This document shows positions 29,107 through 38,104 of a stretch of 64,000 nucleotides of DNA, piece by piece. The notes under the pieces were generated by a model. That model was not told the origin of the DNA. It made no database searches and saw only the letters and a list, made by a program, of their open reading frames with translations. Position numbers and translations under genes: made by a program. Every line of letters begins with the position of its first letter. Within the stretch, counting starts at the first letter, position 1. Source of the stretch: Pandoraea pnomenusa (GTDB lineage: Bacteria; Pseudomonadota; Gammaproteobacteria; Burkholderiales; Burkholderiaceae); assembly GCF_000767615.3 (NCBI RefSeq), contig NZ_CP009553.3, positions 4,464,001-4,528,000 on the forward strand, given 5' to 3'.

Positions 29107-30446
29107 GCGCAGGTATCGTCGAAAGGCGCCACGTCGTGTTGCGCCTGACACAGGAACTGGCGGATGTCAGGCGCGCGCGCCAACGCGTCGTCCGTGTCCG
29201 GATCGTTGCCCGCCTGGTACTCGCCAACGCGCACCAGCAGCTCGACCTCCGCCGCGAGCGCCATCGCGCGCCTCACGCGTGTCGCGTTGTCCACATGCCG
29301 CGCCTGGGCGACCTGCGTCATCACGCGCGAGAGGCTTGCCGGTATATCAATGGCGGGGTAGTGGTTTTCCTGCGCCAGACGGCGCGAAAGCACGATGTGG
29401 CCGTCGACGATGGACCGGACCTCGTCGGCCAGCGGTTCATCGAGGTTGTCGCCCTCGACGAGTACCGTATAGAACGCCGTGATGCTCCCTCGCTCGCCAT
29501 TGCCGGCGCGTTCGAGCAAACGGGGCAAACGGGCATAGAAGCTGGGCGGCAAGCCGCTCGCGGCGCCGAGTGGTTCCCCGGCCGCCACGCCGATATCGCG
29601 AACCGCCCTGCCGAAGCGGGTCAGCGAATCCATGAGCAGCAGCACGTGCTTGCCTTCGTCGCGAAACGCTTCGGCAATCGCGGTGGCGGTATAGGCCGCC
29701 TTCATGCGTTCGAGTGCGGGACGATCCGACGTTGCGACCACGCACACCGTGCGCGCACGCGCCTCGGCGGTAAGGGCCTGCTCGAGGAACTCACGCACTT
29801 CGCGACCGCGCTCGCCGATGAGCGCGAGCACGATCACGTCGGCCTGCGCGCCGGCGCACATCATGGCAAGCAACGTGCTTTTTCCGCCGCCGGCCGCGGC
29901 GAAAATGCCCAGCCGTTGCCCACGACCACACGTGAGCAGGCCATCGATGGCGCGAATGCCGATGGGCAACGGCGTCGAGACGAGGCACCGCGTGAGCGCG
30001 CCGGGTGGTTCGGCGTCGAGCGAGCGCCAGATCACATCGGTCGGCACGTCGTGCGGAATCGGTGCCCCCGCCGACAGCGAACGACCGAGTCCGTCCAGCA
30101 CCTGTCCGATCAACCGGTCTCCGACCGCCACGCGTGAATCCGTGCCCAACGCCCGTACGAGCGCGCCGTTGGCAACGCCGTTCGGCTGCGCGTACGGCGC
30201 GAGCCAGACATGTCGCCCTTCGACCGCGATGACTTCCGCATCGAGCAACGGCGACATGACGCGGCATTGCTCGCCCAGCGCCGCACCGGGCAGCCGCGCG
30301 CGCATCGCGTTCGAGGTGACCTTGTCGATGCGCCCATGGCGGACTTCGGCCGACGACGTGCGGCGCCAGTCGTCACACGCCTTGCGCTGTCCGTCGAGCA
30401 CTCGGCGCAATCCGTTGGCAATGCGGGACGCATCGGGGCGGCGCAT
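29082..30446 (-). CDS. sctN: T3SS ATPase SctN
   Basis: This 454-residue hexameric ATPase of the FliI/YscN/SsaN family releases chaperones and unfolds substrates. The Walker A loop AAAGGGKST is at about residues 183-191, Walker B is HVLLLMDSLTRFGRA, and the family segment GLPPSFYARLPRLLERAGN is intact. The ATG at 30446 sits one base past the sctV stop; an N-terminal extension in the same frame has no homology. Confidence 0.97.
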   Translation of the reverse strand: MRRPDASRIANGLRRVLDGQRKACDDWRRTSSAEVRHGRIDKVTSNAMRARLPGAALGEQCRVMSPLLDAEVIAVEGRHVWLAPYAQPNGVANGALVRALGTDSRVAVGDRLIGQVLDGLGRSLSAGAPIPHDVPTDVIWRSLDAEPPGALTRCLVSTPLPIGIRAIDGLLTCGRGQRLGIFAAAGGGKSTLLAMMCAGAQADVIVLALIGERGREVREFLEQALTAEARARTVCVVATSDRPALERMKAAYTATAIAEAFRDEGKHVLLLMDSLTRFGRAVRDIGVAAGEPLGAASGLPPSFYARLPRLLERAGNGERGSITAFYTVLVEGDNLDEPLADEVRSIVDGHIVLSRRLAQENHYPAIDIPASLSRVMTQVAQARHVDNATRVRRAMALAAEVELLVRVGEYQAGNDPDTDDALARAPDIRQFLCQAQHDVAPFDDTCAWLEHLAN

Positions 30447-30447
30447 G

Positions 30448-32541
30448 TCAGTGCGCTCCCTGCAGGTCGATCGTGCCGAGCACGCGCACATGCGGCTCGT
30501 CCGCCACTTCCTGGAACGACAGCACCGGCAGGTCGGCGCGCTCGCGCTCGATCAGCTTGCGCACGAAGCGCCGCACATCCATCGCGGTGAGGAGCACCGC
30601 GGGCGTGCCGTCATGCGCCTGCATCGCACCGTCGAGCGCTTCCAGAATCGCGTCGGTCTGCTCGTGGCTCAGGTCGGCGTACGAACCCGACGACGTTTGC
30701 CTCACCGCCGCCCGCACCGTGTCCTCGATGCCGCGGCCCACGTTCCATCCGGTAATGTGTTCGGCGCCCCGGCGAAAACGCCGCGTGATATGGCGGCGCA
30801 GACTCAGCCGCACATACTCCGTCAGCATGATCTGATCGCGCTCGCGCGGCGCCCATTCGATCAGCGCTTCGAACACCCGCCGAAGATCGCGGATCGAGAC
30901 GCCTTCGGCCACCAGGCGCTGCAGCACTTCCGCCGTCCGGCTGATCGGCAGTTGCCGTTGCAGCTCCTTGACCAGCTCGCCGTAGCGATCTTCCATGCCG
31001 TCCATCAGATAGCGCGCCTCCTGCACGCCCAGAAAGTCCGCCGCGTGCGCGTCGATCACCAGCGAGACGCAGTGCGCCACGCGATCGGCGCCCTCGAGCA
31101 CCGCGCCCCCCTGTCCCCGCCACGCGTCGCGCTGCGCGTCGTCGAGCCAGAACAACACCTGGCCGCCGAACGGCAGCGGCGTCTCGCGCGGCGCGCCCGC
31201 GGCAAGATTGCGCAGTGCCGGGATCGGATGCGAAACATCGTGGCGCGCCAGCGCCTCGCCGGGCATCACCTCGAGCGTCATCACGCTCTCGTGATACAGC
31301 TGGATGTCCAACGTGCCGTCGGCGAGCGCGGCATCGACGACGACCGCCACCTCCGGCATCGGCACGCCGAACTGCTCGAACTTCTCGTGACGCAAGGCGT
31401 CGATGCGCGCGGCCAGTGTCGCGACACCGCCCTCCGGGTCCGCCAGTCCCGCGCCGACACGCGCCAGCAGCGGTTGCGCTCCAGGACGTCCGCCGTTGGC
31501 GTTCGGCGTGCTTCCCGGGTCGGCATGCGCCGCCGCGGCCGCGCGCTGACCGCGCCCGACCCACCAGGCGCCGCTACCGGCGAGCGCGGCGAGCAGCAGG
31601 AAGTAATGCATCGGAAAGCCCGGGATCAGGCCGAAGAGCAGCATGACCACCGCGGCGAGTGTCAGCGAACGCGGCTGGGCCGCCAGTTGATCGGTCAACT
31701 CGCGCGCGAGGTTGCGGCGGTGCTCGCCCGGCACGCGCGTCACGATGATGCCGGCCGTCACCGAGATCAGCAGCGCCGGAATCTGCGAGACAAGCCCGTC
31801 GCCGATGGAAAGAATGGCGTAGATCGCGGCCGCGTCTCCGGCGCTCATGCCGCGCATGAAAACGCCCACGCCGATGCCGCCGAGGAGATTGACCACGATG
31901 ATGACGAGCCCCGCGATGGCGTCGCCCTTGACGAACTTCATCGCCCCGTCCATCGCACCGTAGAACTGGCTCTCCTTTTGCACGACGCGTCGCAGGCGCT
32001 TGGCTTCGCCAGCGTCGATGGTGCCCGCGCGCAGATCGCCGTCGATGCTCATCTGCTTGCCGGGCATGCCGTCGAGCGAGAAACGGGCACCGACTTCGGC
32101 CACCCGCTCCGAGCCTTTCGTGATCACGATGAAGTTCACGATGGTGATGATGAGAAACACGATCATGCCCACGACGATGTTACCGCCCGCCGCGAAGTCG
32201 CCGAAGGTGTAGACGATATCGCCCGCGTCGGCGTGCAGCAGGATCAGGCGACTCGTGCTGATCGTGAGGCCGAGGCGGAACAGCGTGGTCATCAGCAGCA
32301 CGGACGGGAATGCGGAGAAGTCCAGGGGCTCGTTGATGTAGAGCGCCACCATCAGCAGCAACAGCGATACGCCGAGATTGAGCGCGATGAGCAGATCCAT
32401 CACCGACGGCGGCATCGGGATGATGATCATCAGTACGGTCACGAGCAGCAGCGCGGCCAGGACGATATCCTGTCGCCCCGCGGCGGCGCGAAGCCAGTCG
32501 CTCACCCGTCGCGTGCGGTTCATTCGGCCCATGCGGCTCAT
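30448..32541 (-). CDS. sctV: T3SS export-gate protein SctV
   Basis: This 697-residue FHIPEP-family protein (FlhA/LcrD/SsaV) forms the nonameric export-gate ring. Seven to eight helices occupy the first 320 residues, with the conserved LLMTTLFRLGLTISTSRLIL and the FHIPEP loop SLDGMPGKQMSIDGDLRAG. The C-terminal half is the cytoplasmic ring domain (VSIRDLRRVFEALIEWAPRER). The ATG at 32541 overlaps the stop of the restored ssaM-like frame as ATGA; alternative ATGs at 32532 and 32523 exist. Confidence 0.96.
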   Translation of the reverse strand: MSRMGRMNRTRRVSDWLRAAAGRQDIVLAALLLVTVLMIIIPMPPSVMDLLIALNLGVSLLLLMVALYINEPLDFSAFPSVLLMTTLFRLGLTISTSRLILLHADAGDIVYTFGDFAAGGNIVVGMIVFLIITIVNFIVITKGSERVAEVGARFSLDGMPGKQMSIDGDLRAGTIDAGEAKRLRRVVQKESQFYGAMDGAMKFVKGDAIAGLVIIVVNLLGGIGVGVFMRGMSAGDAAAIYAILSIGDGLVSQIPALLISVTAGIIVTRVPGEHRRNLARELTDQLAAQPRSLTLAAVVMLLFGLIPGFPMHYFLLLAALAGSGAWWVGRGQRAAAAAHADPGSTPNANGGRPGAQPLLARVGAGLADPEGGVATLAARIDALRHEKFEQFGVPMPEVAVVVDAALADGTLDIQLYHESVMTLEVMPGEALARHDVSHPIPALRNLAAGAPRETPLPFGGQVLFWLDDAQRDAWRGQGGAVLEGADRVAHCVSLVIDAHAADFLGVQEARYLMDGMEDRYGELVKELQRQLPISRTAEVLQRLVAEGVSIRDLRRVFEALIEWAPRERDQIMLTEYVRLSLRRHITRRFRRGAEHITGWNVGRGIEDTVRAAVRQTSSGSYADLSHEQTDAILEALDGAMQAHDGTPAVLLTAMDVRRFVRKLIERERADLPVLSFQEVADEPHVRVLGTIDLQGAH

Positions 32542-32920
32542 GCGTGCCCCGCACGGTGCCGACGGGCATCGACGCGTTCGAGCAGCCGGCGCATACGAGA
32601 AAGGCATCCGAACCATGCAAGGGCCTGCAATCGGGCCGGCGGTGTCGCAACGAGCATTGCGCCCCCTGCGCCACGCAGGCACGCACCGGAATGCCGGGCG
32701 TCCACTCCGGCGCACACGCTTGCAACAGCAACGGCAGGCACCGCACCGCGTGCCCGTCCGGCTGCGGCAGCGCGAGCGTCAACGTAATGCCGTAAGCATC
32801 GACGTCGGTCATCAGCCAACATGGCGCAAGCGGCACCCGCATGCGCCATGCGATCCGCCGCGGCGGCAGCGACAACAATTCGAAGAGCTGTTCGAGCTTG
32901 CGTTGGGTCTGGGTGTCCAT
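32538..32920 (-). pseudogene. SsaM/CesL-like T3SS gatekeeper partner, frameshifted
   Basis: The gene starts at 32920 (MDTQTQRKLEQLFELL) at the ssaM position before sctV. The first frame matches SsaM until about IPVR near residue 85, then homology moves to the -1 frame, which ends ...LLERVDARRHRAGHA and stops in an ATGA overlap with sctV. SsaM has the parallel IPQR...RDGLAM...FLESQCVHG pattern. Restoring one base gives 127 residues against 122 for SsaM. A G5 tract (C5 on + at 32662-32666) lies at the transition, and one more G would repair it. Uncorrected, translation runs out of frame about 360 bases into sctV. SsaM works with SsaL to hold back effectors until translocators are secreted. Confidence 0.75.
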
Positions 32921-33033
32921 CGTCGGCAGACGTTGACGTTCGGCGTGGTTGGGCGAGGTTCGATGGCGACGCGTCGCCACCGTGCCGGCATGTCGGCGTG
33001 TCGACCCACCGAAGTGCCGATGGACCGTCACGG

Positions 33034-33051
33034 CGGCATGCCGGCATGCCG
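33034..33051. repeat. Perfect 18-bp palindrome between ssrB-like and ssaM-like genes
   Basis: CGGCATGCCGGCATGCCG is its own reverse complement. It sits in the 237-bp non-coding gap, about 115 bases before the ssaM-like start, where the promoter of the sctM-to-sctU operon should be. A related partial copy (TGCCGGCATGTCGGCGTG) lies near 32987. It could be an operator or a terminator-like hairpin of the regulator gene; no T-run follows. Confidence 0.6.
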
Positions 33052-33157
33052 ATACGTTGATATGTGCAGGGTTCGGGAAGCGGGCATGGTCGCGCACTCC
33101 GCGCGCACGCGGCTATCCGGTGCAGACCTGAACTTGGCCCCCGGCGCCGGCTTTCGC

Positions 33158-33816
33158 TCACAGCATCATTCTCAGGCGATAGGCCCAATTCACGATGTCG
33201 GCCACGTTGTGCGCGCCAAGCTTTCGCATCATGTTCAGCCGATGCGTCTCCACGGTCTTCACGCTGATCGACAACAACTGCGCGATGTCGCGATTGCGCT
33301 GCCCCTCCGCCACGAGCTTGAGCACCTGGCGCTCGCGTAGCGTGAGCAGCCGCTCGGGCTTCTCGACAGTGCCCAGCGCCGGCGGACGCGGTGCGTTCGC
33401 CGGATCGAGCGCGCCGCCGCAAACCGCCGGATCGACGTAGCGATCCCCCGCATTGCCTGAATTGCCGCCTGAACCAGTGTCTCGCGCGGACTGCTTTTGA
33501 GGACGAACGCCGAGGCGCCGGCTTCGAGCGACAGACGCGCGCGTTCGCTGTCGTCGCTGGCCGAATTGACCACGATGCGCAACTCGGGCCAGCGTTGCGC
33601 GCATTGCCGGATCACGTCGACACCGTCCATGCCCGGCAGCCCGAGGTCCAGCATCATCAGCGTCGGTGCGTGAATCACGCAGGCACGGTATACGTCCAGC
33701 CCGTTGGCGACTCTGGCCAGCACGCACCATCCAAGACGCTCTTCGAGCAGACGGCAAAGCCCGTCGGCCAGCAATTCATGATCCTCGACAACGATGACAC
33801 CGATACCCCCCGTCAT
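33158..33816 (-). pseudogene. SsrB-like LuxR/NarL response regulator, frameshifted
   Basis: The receiver domain (VIVVEDHELLADGL, phospho-acceptor Asp in MMLDLGLPGMDG, Lys in FVLKSSPRETL) is in one frame, and the DNA-binding domain (LTLRERQVLKLVAEGQRNRD...SVKTVETHRLNMMRKL) is in the -1 frame. The switch falls at ATGCGGGGGATC (C5 on + at 33445-33449): a sixth G gives MRGDRYVDP, matching RYIDP of SsrB, and a 219-residue protein against 212 in Salmonella. The HTH resembles SsrB strongly, so this is the probable master activator of the locus. As written the product ends after about 185 residues without an HTH. A GAGGAG ribosome-binding site precedes the ATG. No sensor kinase is adjacent. Confidence 0.88.
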
Positions 33817-34142
33817 TCGCGGCTCCTCGACAGTTGATCATTAGCATTCATGCGGATTTTTGTTCACTCTCTTTCGACTTCGGTCCCGCGGCGCGAATCT
33901 TGCGCCTTCGCCTGATCCTCGACATGGGAAAACGCCGCAAACCCGACGCCCTCGCGACAACTTCAGGTCTGCGCCGTATGGCGTCGCGCACGCGGCGCCC
34001 GATAATGACCGTCCTCGCTCGCCGATCGACGGCCGACGCCCATTCACGAACGTGGACCGTATCCTCGCCGGAGATCGGTGTTGCGGCGCCTCCCCGACTT
34101 CGGCTCTCCCGTTCCACCGCATTCCCGACTCCACTTCCGTCC
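33817..34142. other. Divergent promoter region, ssrB-like and ssaB-like genes
   Basis: These 326 bases separate the regulator from the plus-strand ssaB-sctCD operon. The part at 33828-33880 is AT-rich relative to its surroundings (TTGATCATTAGCATTCATGCGGATTTTTG) and is the likely promoter zone. The remainder is open in the ssaB frame but has no recognisable protein sequence, so ssaB could start further upstream than annotated. Confidence 0.4.
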
Positions 34143-34640
34143 ATGCGCCTGCCGTTCGCCCTTGCCTCGCTCGACTGGATCGCTCCCTGCGACATTCAGG
34201 GCTCGCGCATCGTCCTCGAACTCGACGGCCAGCGCGGCTGGACCTGCGCGGCCGGCGACGGCTACTGCGTGGCCACGAACGTCACGCCGGCGGCTGCCGT
34301 CGAGACCCCGGGCCGGCCGCCGCTGGCGAGCGCGTTCCGCGACGACGCCGCGCTCGCCCACTGGCTCGCTCGCCTCACGCTCGCGCTCGCCGCCGAGCCG
34401 GCGTTGCGCGATGACAGTCTGTGCCTCGCGACCGACGCACTCTGGTGGGTTCACCGCTTCGATAACTCGGCCCCGGCCGCACAGGTCGAGGCCCATCTGC
34501 GCAGACAGTTGCTCGCCTGCGCGATGGCTGTCGCATGGGACGCGGACAGCACGCCACGCCCCGGGCGTCCGTCGACGAGCACGCCACGAGACGGCATCGC
34601 CGCGGCCGACTTCCGGCGCCGGCCGCCGCGACAGCGCTGA
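34143..34640 (+). CDS. SsaB/SpiC-like T3SS protein
   Basis: This 165-residue protein begins MRLPFALASLDW and occupies the ssaB (spiC) position before sctC. The central part LARLTLALAAEP...LATDALWWVHRFD...LRRQLLACAMA aligns with SpiC LAYVTLLLAAHP...LTADGGWLNGYY...LALTCIL by eye, with the same spacing and length. In Salmonella SpiC acts with SsaL and SsaM in ordering secretion of translocators before effectors. A Pro/Arg-rich tail of about 35 residues is extra. The start is uncertain because no strong ribosome-binding site is seen. It ends two bases before sctC. Confidence 0.62.
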   Translation: MRLPFALASLDWIAPCDIQGSRIVLELDGQRGWTCAAGDGYCVATNVTPAAAVETPGRPPLASAFRDDAALAHWLARLTLALAAEPALRDDSLCLATDALWWVHRFDNSAPAAQVEAHLRRQLLACAMAVAWDADSTPRPGRPSTSTPRDGIAAADFRRRPPRQR

Positions 34641-34642
34641 CC

Positions 34643-36273
34643 ATGCGTGTCGAGTTCTCGCGCCGTCTGGCGCCCTCCCTCCCGTGGCATGCGCTGCTTG
34701 CCATCGTGCTGGCGCTCGCCCCCGCCGTTGGAGCGACGATCACGCCCGTCTGGCGCGGCGGGCCGTTCGTCTTTCAGAGCACCGGAACCCCGTTGGTCGA
34801 ACTGCTGCGCGACTTCGGGGCGCATCACGGCATGCCCACTGTCGTGAGCGAGCAAGTCGACGATCGTTTCATCGGAACGTTACCTGCGGGGTCTGCACAG
34901 GCGACGCTCGATGCACTTTCGGAACGTTATCGGCTTTCGTGGTACTTCAACGGCCAGACGCTGAACATCTATAAGTCCAGCGAGGCGGCGCGACGCGTGG
35001 TGCCGCTGCGTTTCGCGTCGACCGGCGACTTGCTCGGGCACCTTCGGGAGGCGGGCGTGCTGCACCCGCGGCACTGCGTGGCGCGGGCGATTCCGGCAAC
35101 GCACGCGCTCGAGATCACGGGCGTGCCGGCCTGTCTGGAGACCGTGTCCATGCTCGCCGATTACGTCGAGCGCGACGCGCGCGACCAGCAGGAAAGCGAA
35201 GAGACCATCAAGATATTTCCCCTGAAATTCGCGACGGCGGACGACACCAGGTACTCTTATCGCGGGCAGGAAGTCGTCATCCCGGGCGTCGTCAGCGTAC
35301 TCAAGGAGCTTGTTCTCGGCGCCGGCCCGCTGACCGCGACGGCGACCGGCGACGCGTCCACCGAGGGCATCGGCAATGCGATGACGGCCGGCGCGGGCGC
35401 GTCGCTGTCGGCCGCCGCGCGCAGCAGCACGCCACGCTTCTCGGCCGACCCACGCCGCAATGCGGTGATCGTGCGGGAGCGAAGACGCAACCTGCCGATC
35501 TACGGCGATCTCATCTCGCAACTCGATATCCCGCCGCGCCTGGTCGATATTTCCGTCGCCATCATCGACGTCAACGCCAGCGACATTGCCGAGCTCGGCG
35601 TCGATTTCTCGGGAAGCGCGCGAATTGGCGGGTTCGGTGCGGTTGCGCTGAACGGTCAGATGCACGAGGGCGACGGCGGCACGTTCACGACCGTCGTCGG
35701 GGATACCAACAAGTTCATGATCAACCTGAGTGCGCTCGAAAGAAACTCCAAGGCACGCGTGTTGTCCCGGCCGTCGATCGTCACCCTGGACAACATGCAG
35801 GCAGTGCTCGATCGCAGCGTGACGTTCTACACGAAGGTCTCCGGCGAGAAGGTGGCCAGGCTCGAGAGCGTGACGTCAGGCTCGCTGCTGCGCGTGACAC
35901 CGCGCCTCGTTCCGGGCGTTGGAGGTACCGGGAACCAGGGGAGCGCACGAGACGCCCCCGCGCCCGAGCAGGTGATGCTCACGCTCAACATCGAAGATGG
36001 CGGCGAGGTGCGCAGCGAACGCAATACGCGCGACGAAGTGCCGACGATCCGCAACTCGTCGATCTCCACCCATGCCACGTTGCAGGCGGGGCAAAGCCTG
36101 CTTCTCGGGGGTTCGTCCAGGACGCGCAGCGCGAGCACGAGCGCAAGATCCCGCTGCTGGGCGACCTGCCGCTCATCGGCCGCCTCTTCAGTTCCACGAG
36201 CAACCGGAGCGACAGCGTCATGCGCCTGTTCCTGATCAAGGCCGAGCCGGCCCAAGGCATGCCCAGTCCGTGA
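34643..36273 (+). pseudogene. sctC: T3SS outer-membrane secretin SctC, C-terminus frameshifted
   Basis: A signal peptide (about 1-32) is followed by N0/N1 ring domains (TPLVELLRDFGAHHGMPTVVSE) and the secretin domain (VDISVAIIDVNASDIAELGVDFS, KARVLSRPSIVTLDNMQA). At GQSLLLGG the frame fails: the G5 tract at 36107-36111 is followed by nonsense ending at 36235. In the -1 frame, which needs one more G, the sequence continues FVQDAQREHERK then IPLLGDLPLIGRLF, the secretin C-terminal signature, to a stop at 36273, two bases before sctD. Restored length is 543 residues. Without it the protein would lose the last beta-barrel strands and part of the C-terminal region and probably could not assemble. 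Confidence 0.92.
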
Positions 36274-36275
36274 CC

Positions 36276-37673
36276 ATGCTGACGATGACCTTGCTCGATG
36301 GTCCACTCGCCGGACGTCCGATGCCGCTGCCCGCAGGCATGCTCACCATCGGCGACGCCGATTCGGATATCGCCGTGACGCTCGAGCACGGCGCGCGTGT
36401 CACGCTGAGCGTGGACGACGACGGCGTGCGCTTGCTGACGGCCGCGCCGCTCTGGGTGGACGGTGTACCTGTCGCGTCCCCCGACGACAATTGGTGCGAC
36501 GACGGCGACGGCGACGGCGCCGCAGCCCGGCCACCCTCGGCACCCGACACGTCCTGCCTGCCGCTGCATGCCGTCATCGACCTGGCCGGCATGGCCTTTC
36601 GGCTCGACGATGGCAGCGATCCAACACCCTGCCCGATGCCGCCGCGTCCGGCACGTCGACCGGCGGCGCCGCGCTCGCTTGCGCCGTCCCACAAGCCCCA
36701 GGTCGCGCGGCGGTCCCTCGCCTCGCCCGACGCCCGCGCCGCTCGTCGCCCTCGCCGTCACCGCGGGTCACTTCCGTGGATCGCCGTCGCGGGCGTATCT
36801 TCGCTGATCGTCGCCGCAGGCGCCGCGATGTGGCGCACCGGCTCTACCGGTCAGGCCCCGGGCGCGCCGGAACCGGACGCGTTATCGGCACTCGCGGCGC
36901 GCATCGCACCCAACGTCGTGCTCGCCAATCGCGATGGCGCCGTCCGTCTCACTGGCGGCTGCATCGACGACGATGCGCGCGCCCGGCTGCGCGCCGAAGC
37001 CCGGTGGCTGGGCAAGACGGTGAGCGACGAGACCTGGTGCCCGGCGAACGCCATCGAGACCACGAGGACGGTGTTGCGATTGCATGGCTTTGCGACGGCG
37101 CACGTGGAAGCCGCACCGGACGGCGAGATCGTCGTCAGCGGCCCGTTCGTGGCGGATGCCCGCTGGCGAGCCGCCTCCGACGCCCTCGACGCGCTCGCGT
37201 TGCCATACGGCTGGCGCGTGGCCGAGGGGTCGGCCGACGCGTTGGACAGGCTGGTGAGAACGCTGCGCAACGCCGGTCAACTGCGGGGCCTCGACATTTC
37301 GCGCGATCGCCGCGGTTGGCGCCTCACCGGCGCCCTGCCGCCCGGCCGGCAAGCGGCGCTCAAGGGCATCGTCGACACATGGAACCGCTCAGCAGACGCA
37401 TCGCCCGCGCGCATCGAACCGTTGCCGCCCACGATCCCGACACTGGCCGAGACGGGATTCTCCGCGCCGCTCGTGAGCATCGGCGGCTCGCCCGAAGCGC
37501 CCTCGCTCACGCTCGCCGACGGCACACGTCTCGCCCAGGGGGTACGCCTGCCCGGTGGCACGCGCATCGTCGCCATTTACGCCGACGGCGTGTCAATCGG
37601 TGCACCGGACCGGCTCTACTACCTTCCCCTGACTCCGGAGACCCATCTTGGCGACGCACCTGACGCAGCTTGA
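36276..37673 (+). CDS. sctD: T3SS inner-membrane ring protein SctD
   Basis: This 465-residue protein of the PrgH/YscD/SsaD family forms the outer of the two inner-membrane rings. A cytoplasmic FHA-like domain (about 1-110, LLDGPLAGRPMPLPAGMLTIGDADSDIAV) is followed by an Arg/Pro-rich linker, one membrane helix at about 167-185, and a long periplasmic part with repeated ring-building modules (GEIVVSGPFVADARWRAASDAL, WRLTGALPPGRQAALKGIV). The last segment overlaps the ssaE-like gene by 26 bases. Reads in a single frame from start to end. Confidence 0.88.
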   Translation: MLTMTLLDGPLAGRPMPLPAGMLTIGDADSDIAVTLEHGARVTLSVDDDGVRLLTAAPLWVDGVPVASPDDNWCDDGDGDGAAARPPSAPDTSCLPLHAVIDLAGMAFRLDDGSDPTPCPMPPRPARRPAAPRSLAPSHKPQVARRSLASPDARAARRPRRHRGSLPWIAVAGVSSLIVAAGAAMWRTGSTGQAPGAPEPDALSALAARIAPNVVLANRDGAVRLTGGCIDDDARARLRAEARWLGKTVSDETWCPANAIETTRTVLRLHGFATAHVEAAPDGEIVVSGPFVADARWRAASDALDALALPYGWRVAEGSADALDRLVRTLRNAGQLRGLDISRDRRGWRLTGALPPGRQAALKGIVDTWNRSADASPARIEPLPPTIPTLAETGFSAPLVSIGGSPEAPSLTLADGTRLAQGVRLPGGTRIVAIYADGVSIGAPDRLYYLPLTPETHLGDAPDAA

Positions 37674-37887
37674 GGATCGTCTGGCCGTCGCGCCCGCTGC
37701 GGTTGCCCGCGAGGTTTCGTCGACGCTCGACGCCGCACGCGCGACGCTGGCACGAGCGGCACGAACACCGCTCACGCCCGCCGAGCACGCACAGGTGCGA
37801 CTTCAGCAACGTGCCGTCGACGCCGCCGGAGCGATTCTCGAAAGCCTGGCACGCCGCTACGGCACATCGTACGGAGCTTCGGCGTGA
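37648..37887 (+). CDS. SsaE/EscE/YscE-family small T3SS protein
   Basis: This 79-residue helical protein starts at a TTG with a CGGAGA ribosome-binding site inside the end of sctD. The N-terminus THLTQLEDRL closely resembles SsaE (TTLTRLEDLL), and the C-terminus AAGAILESLARRYG matches the second helix of the family. YscE/EscE proteins are co-chaperones that cap the needle subunit with an SctG partner, and the SctG-like gene lies at 42310-42723 in the other operon. Confidence 0.78.
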   Translation: MATHLTQLEDRLAVAPAAVAREVSSTLDAARATLARAARTPLTPAEHAQVRLQQRAVDAAGAILESLARRYGTSYGASA

Positions 37888-38104
37888 CGGTCCGGATAGT
37901 TGCGACTGCTGCGACTGAGGCGATCACGGCGACCGCGATGAAGGCGGCGGCGCGCCAGGCGTGCGCAGAAGCGACAACCCTGCACCGACGACCAAAGTCG
38001 AGATCGACGGCGCATGGGAACCTTCGGCATCGCGCGGCGCGCGCGGCGACCGGTCGCACGCCACGCCGATGCGCCTTCGATTTCCTCATCACTTCACGCA
38101 CATC

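Noticed and set aside
29704..32787. A 1027-codon open frame on the + strand
   Set aside because: It lies antisense to sctN and sctV, is Arg/His/Ala-rich with no domain, and is a GC-rich mirror frame of real genes.
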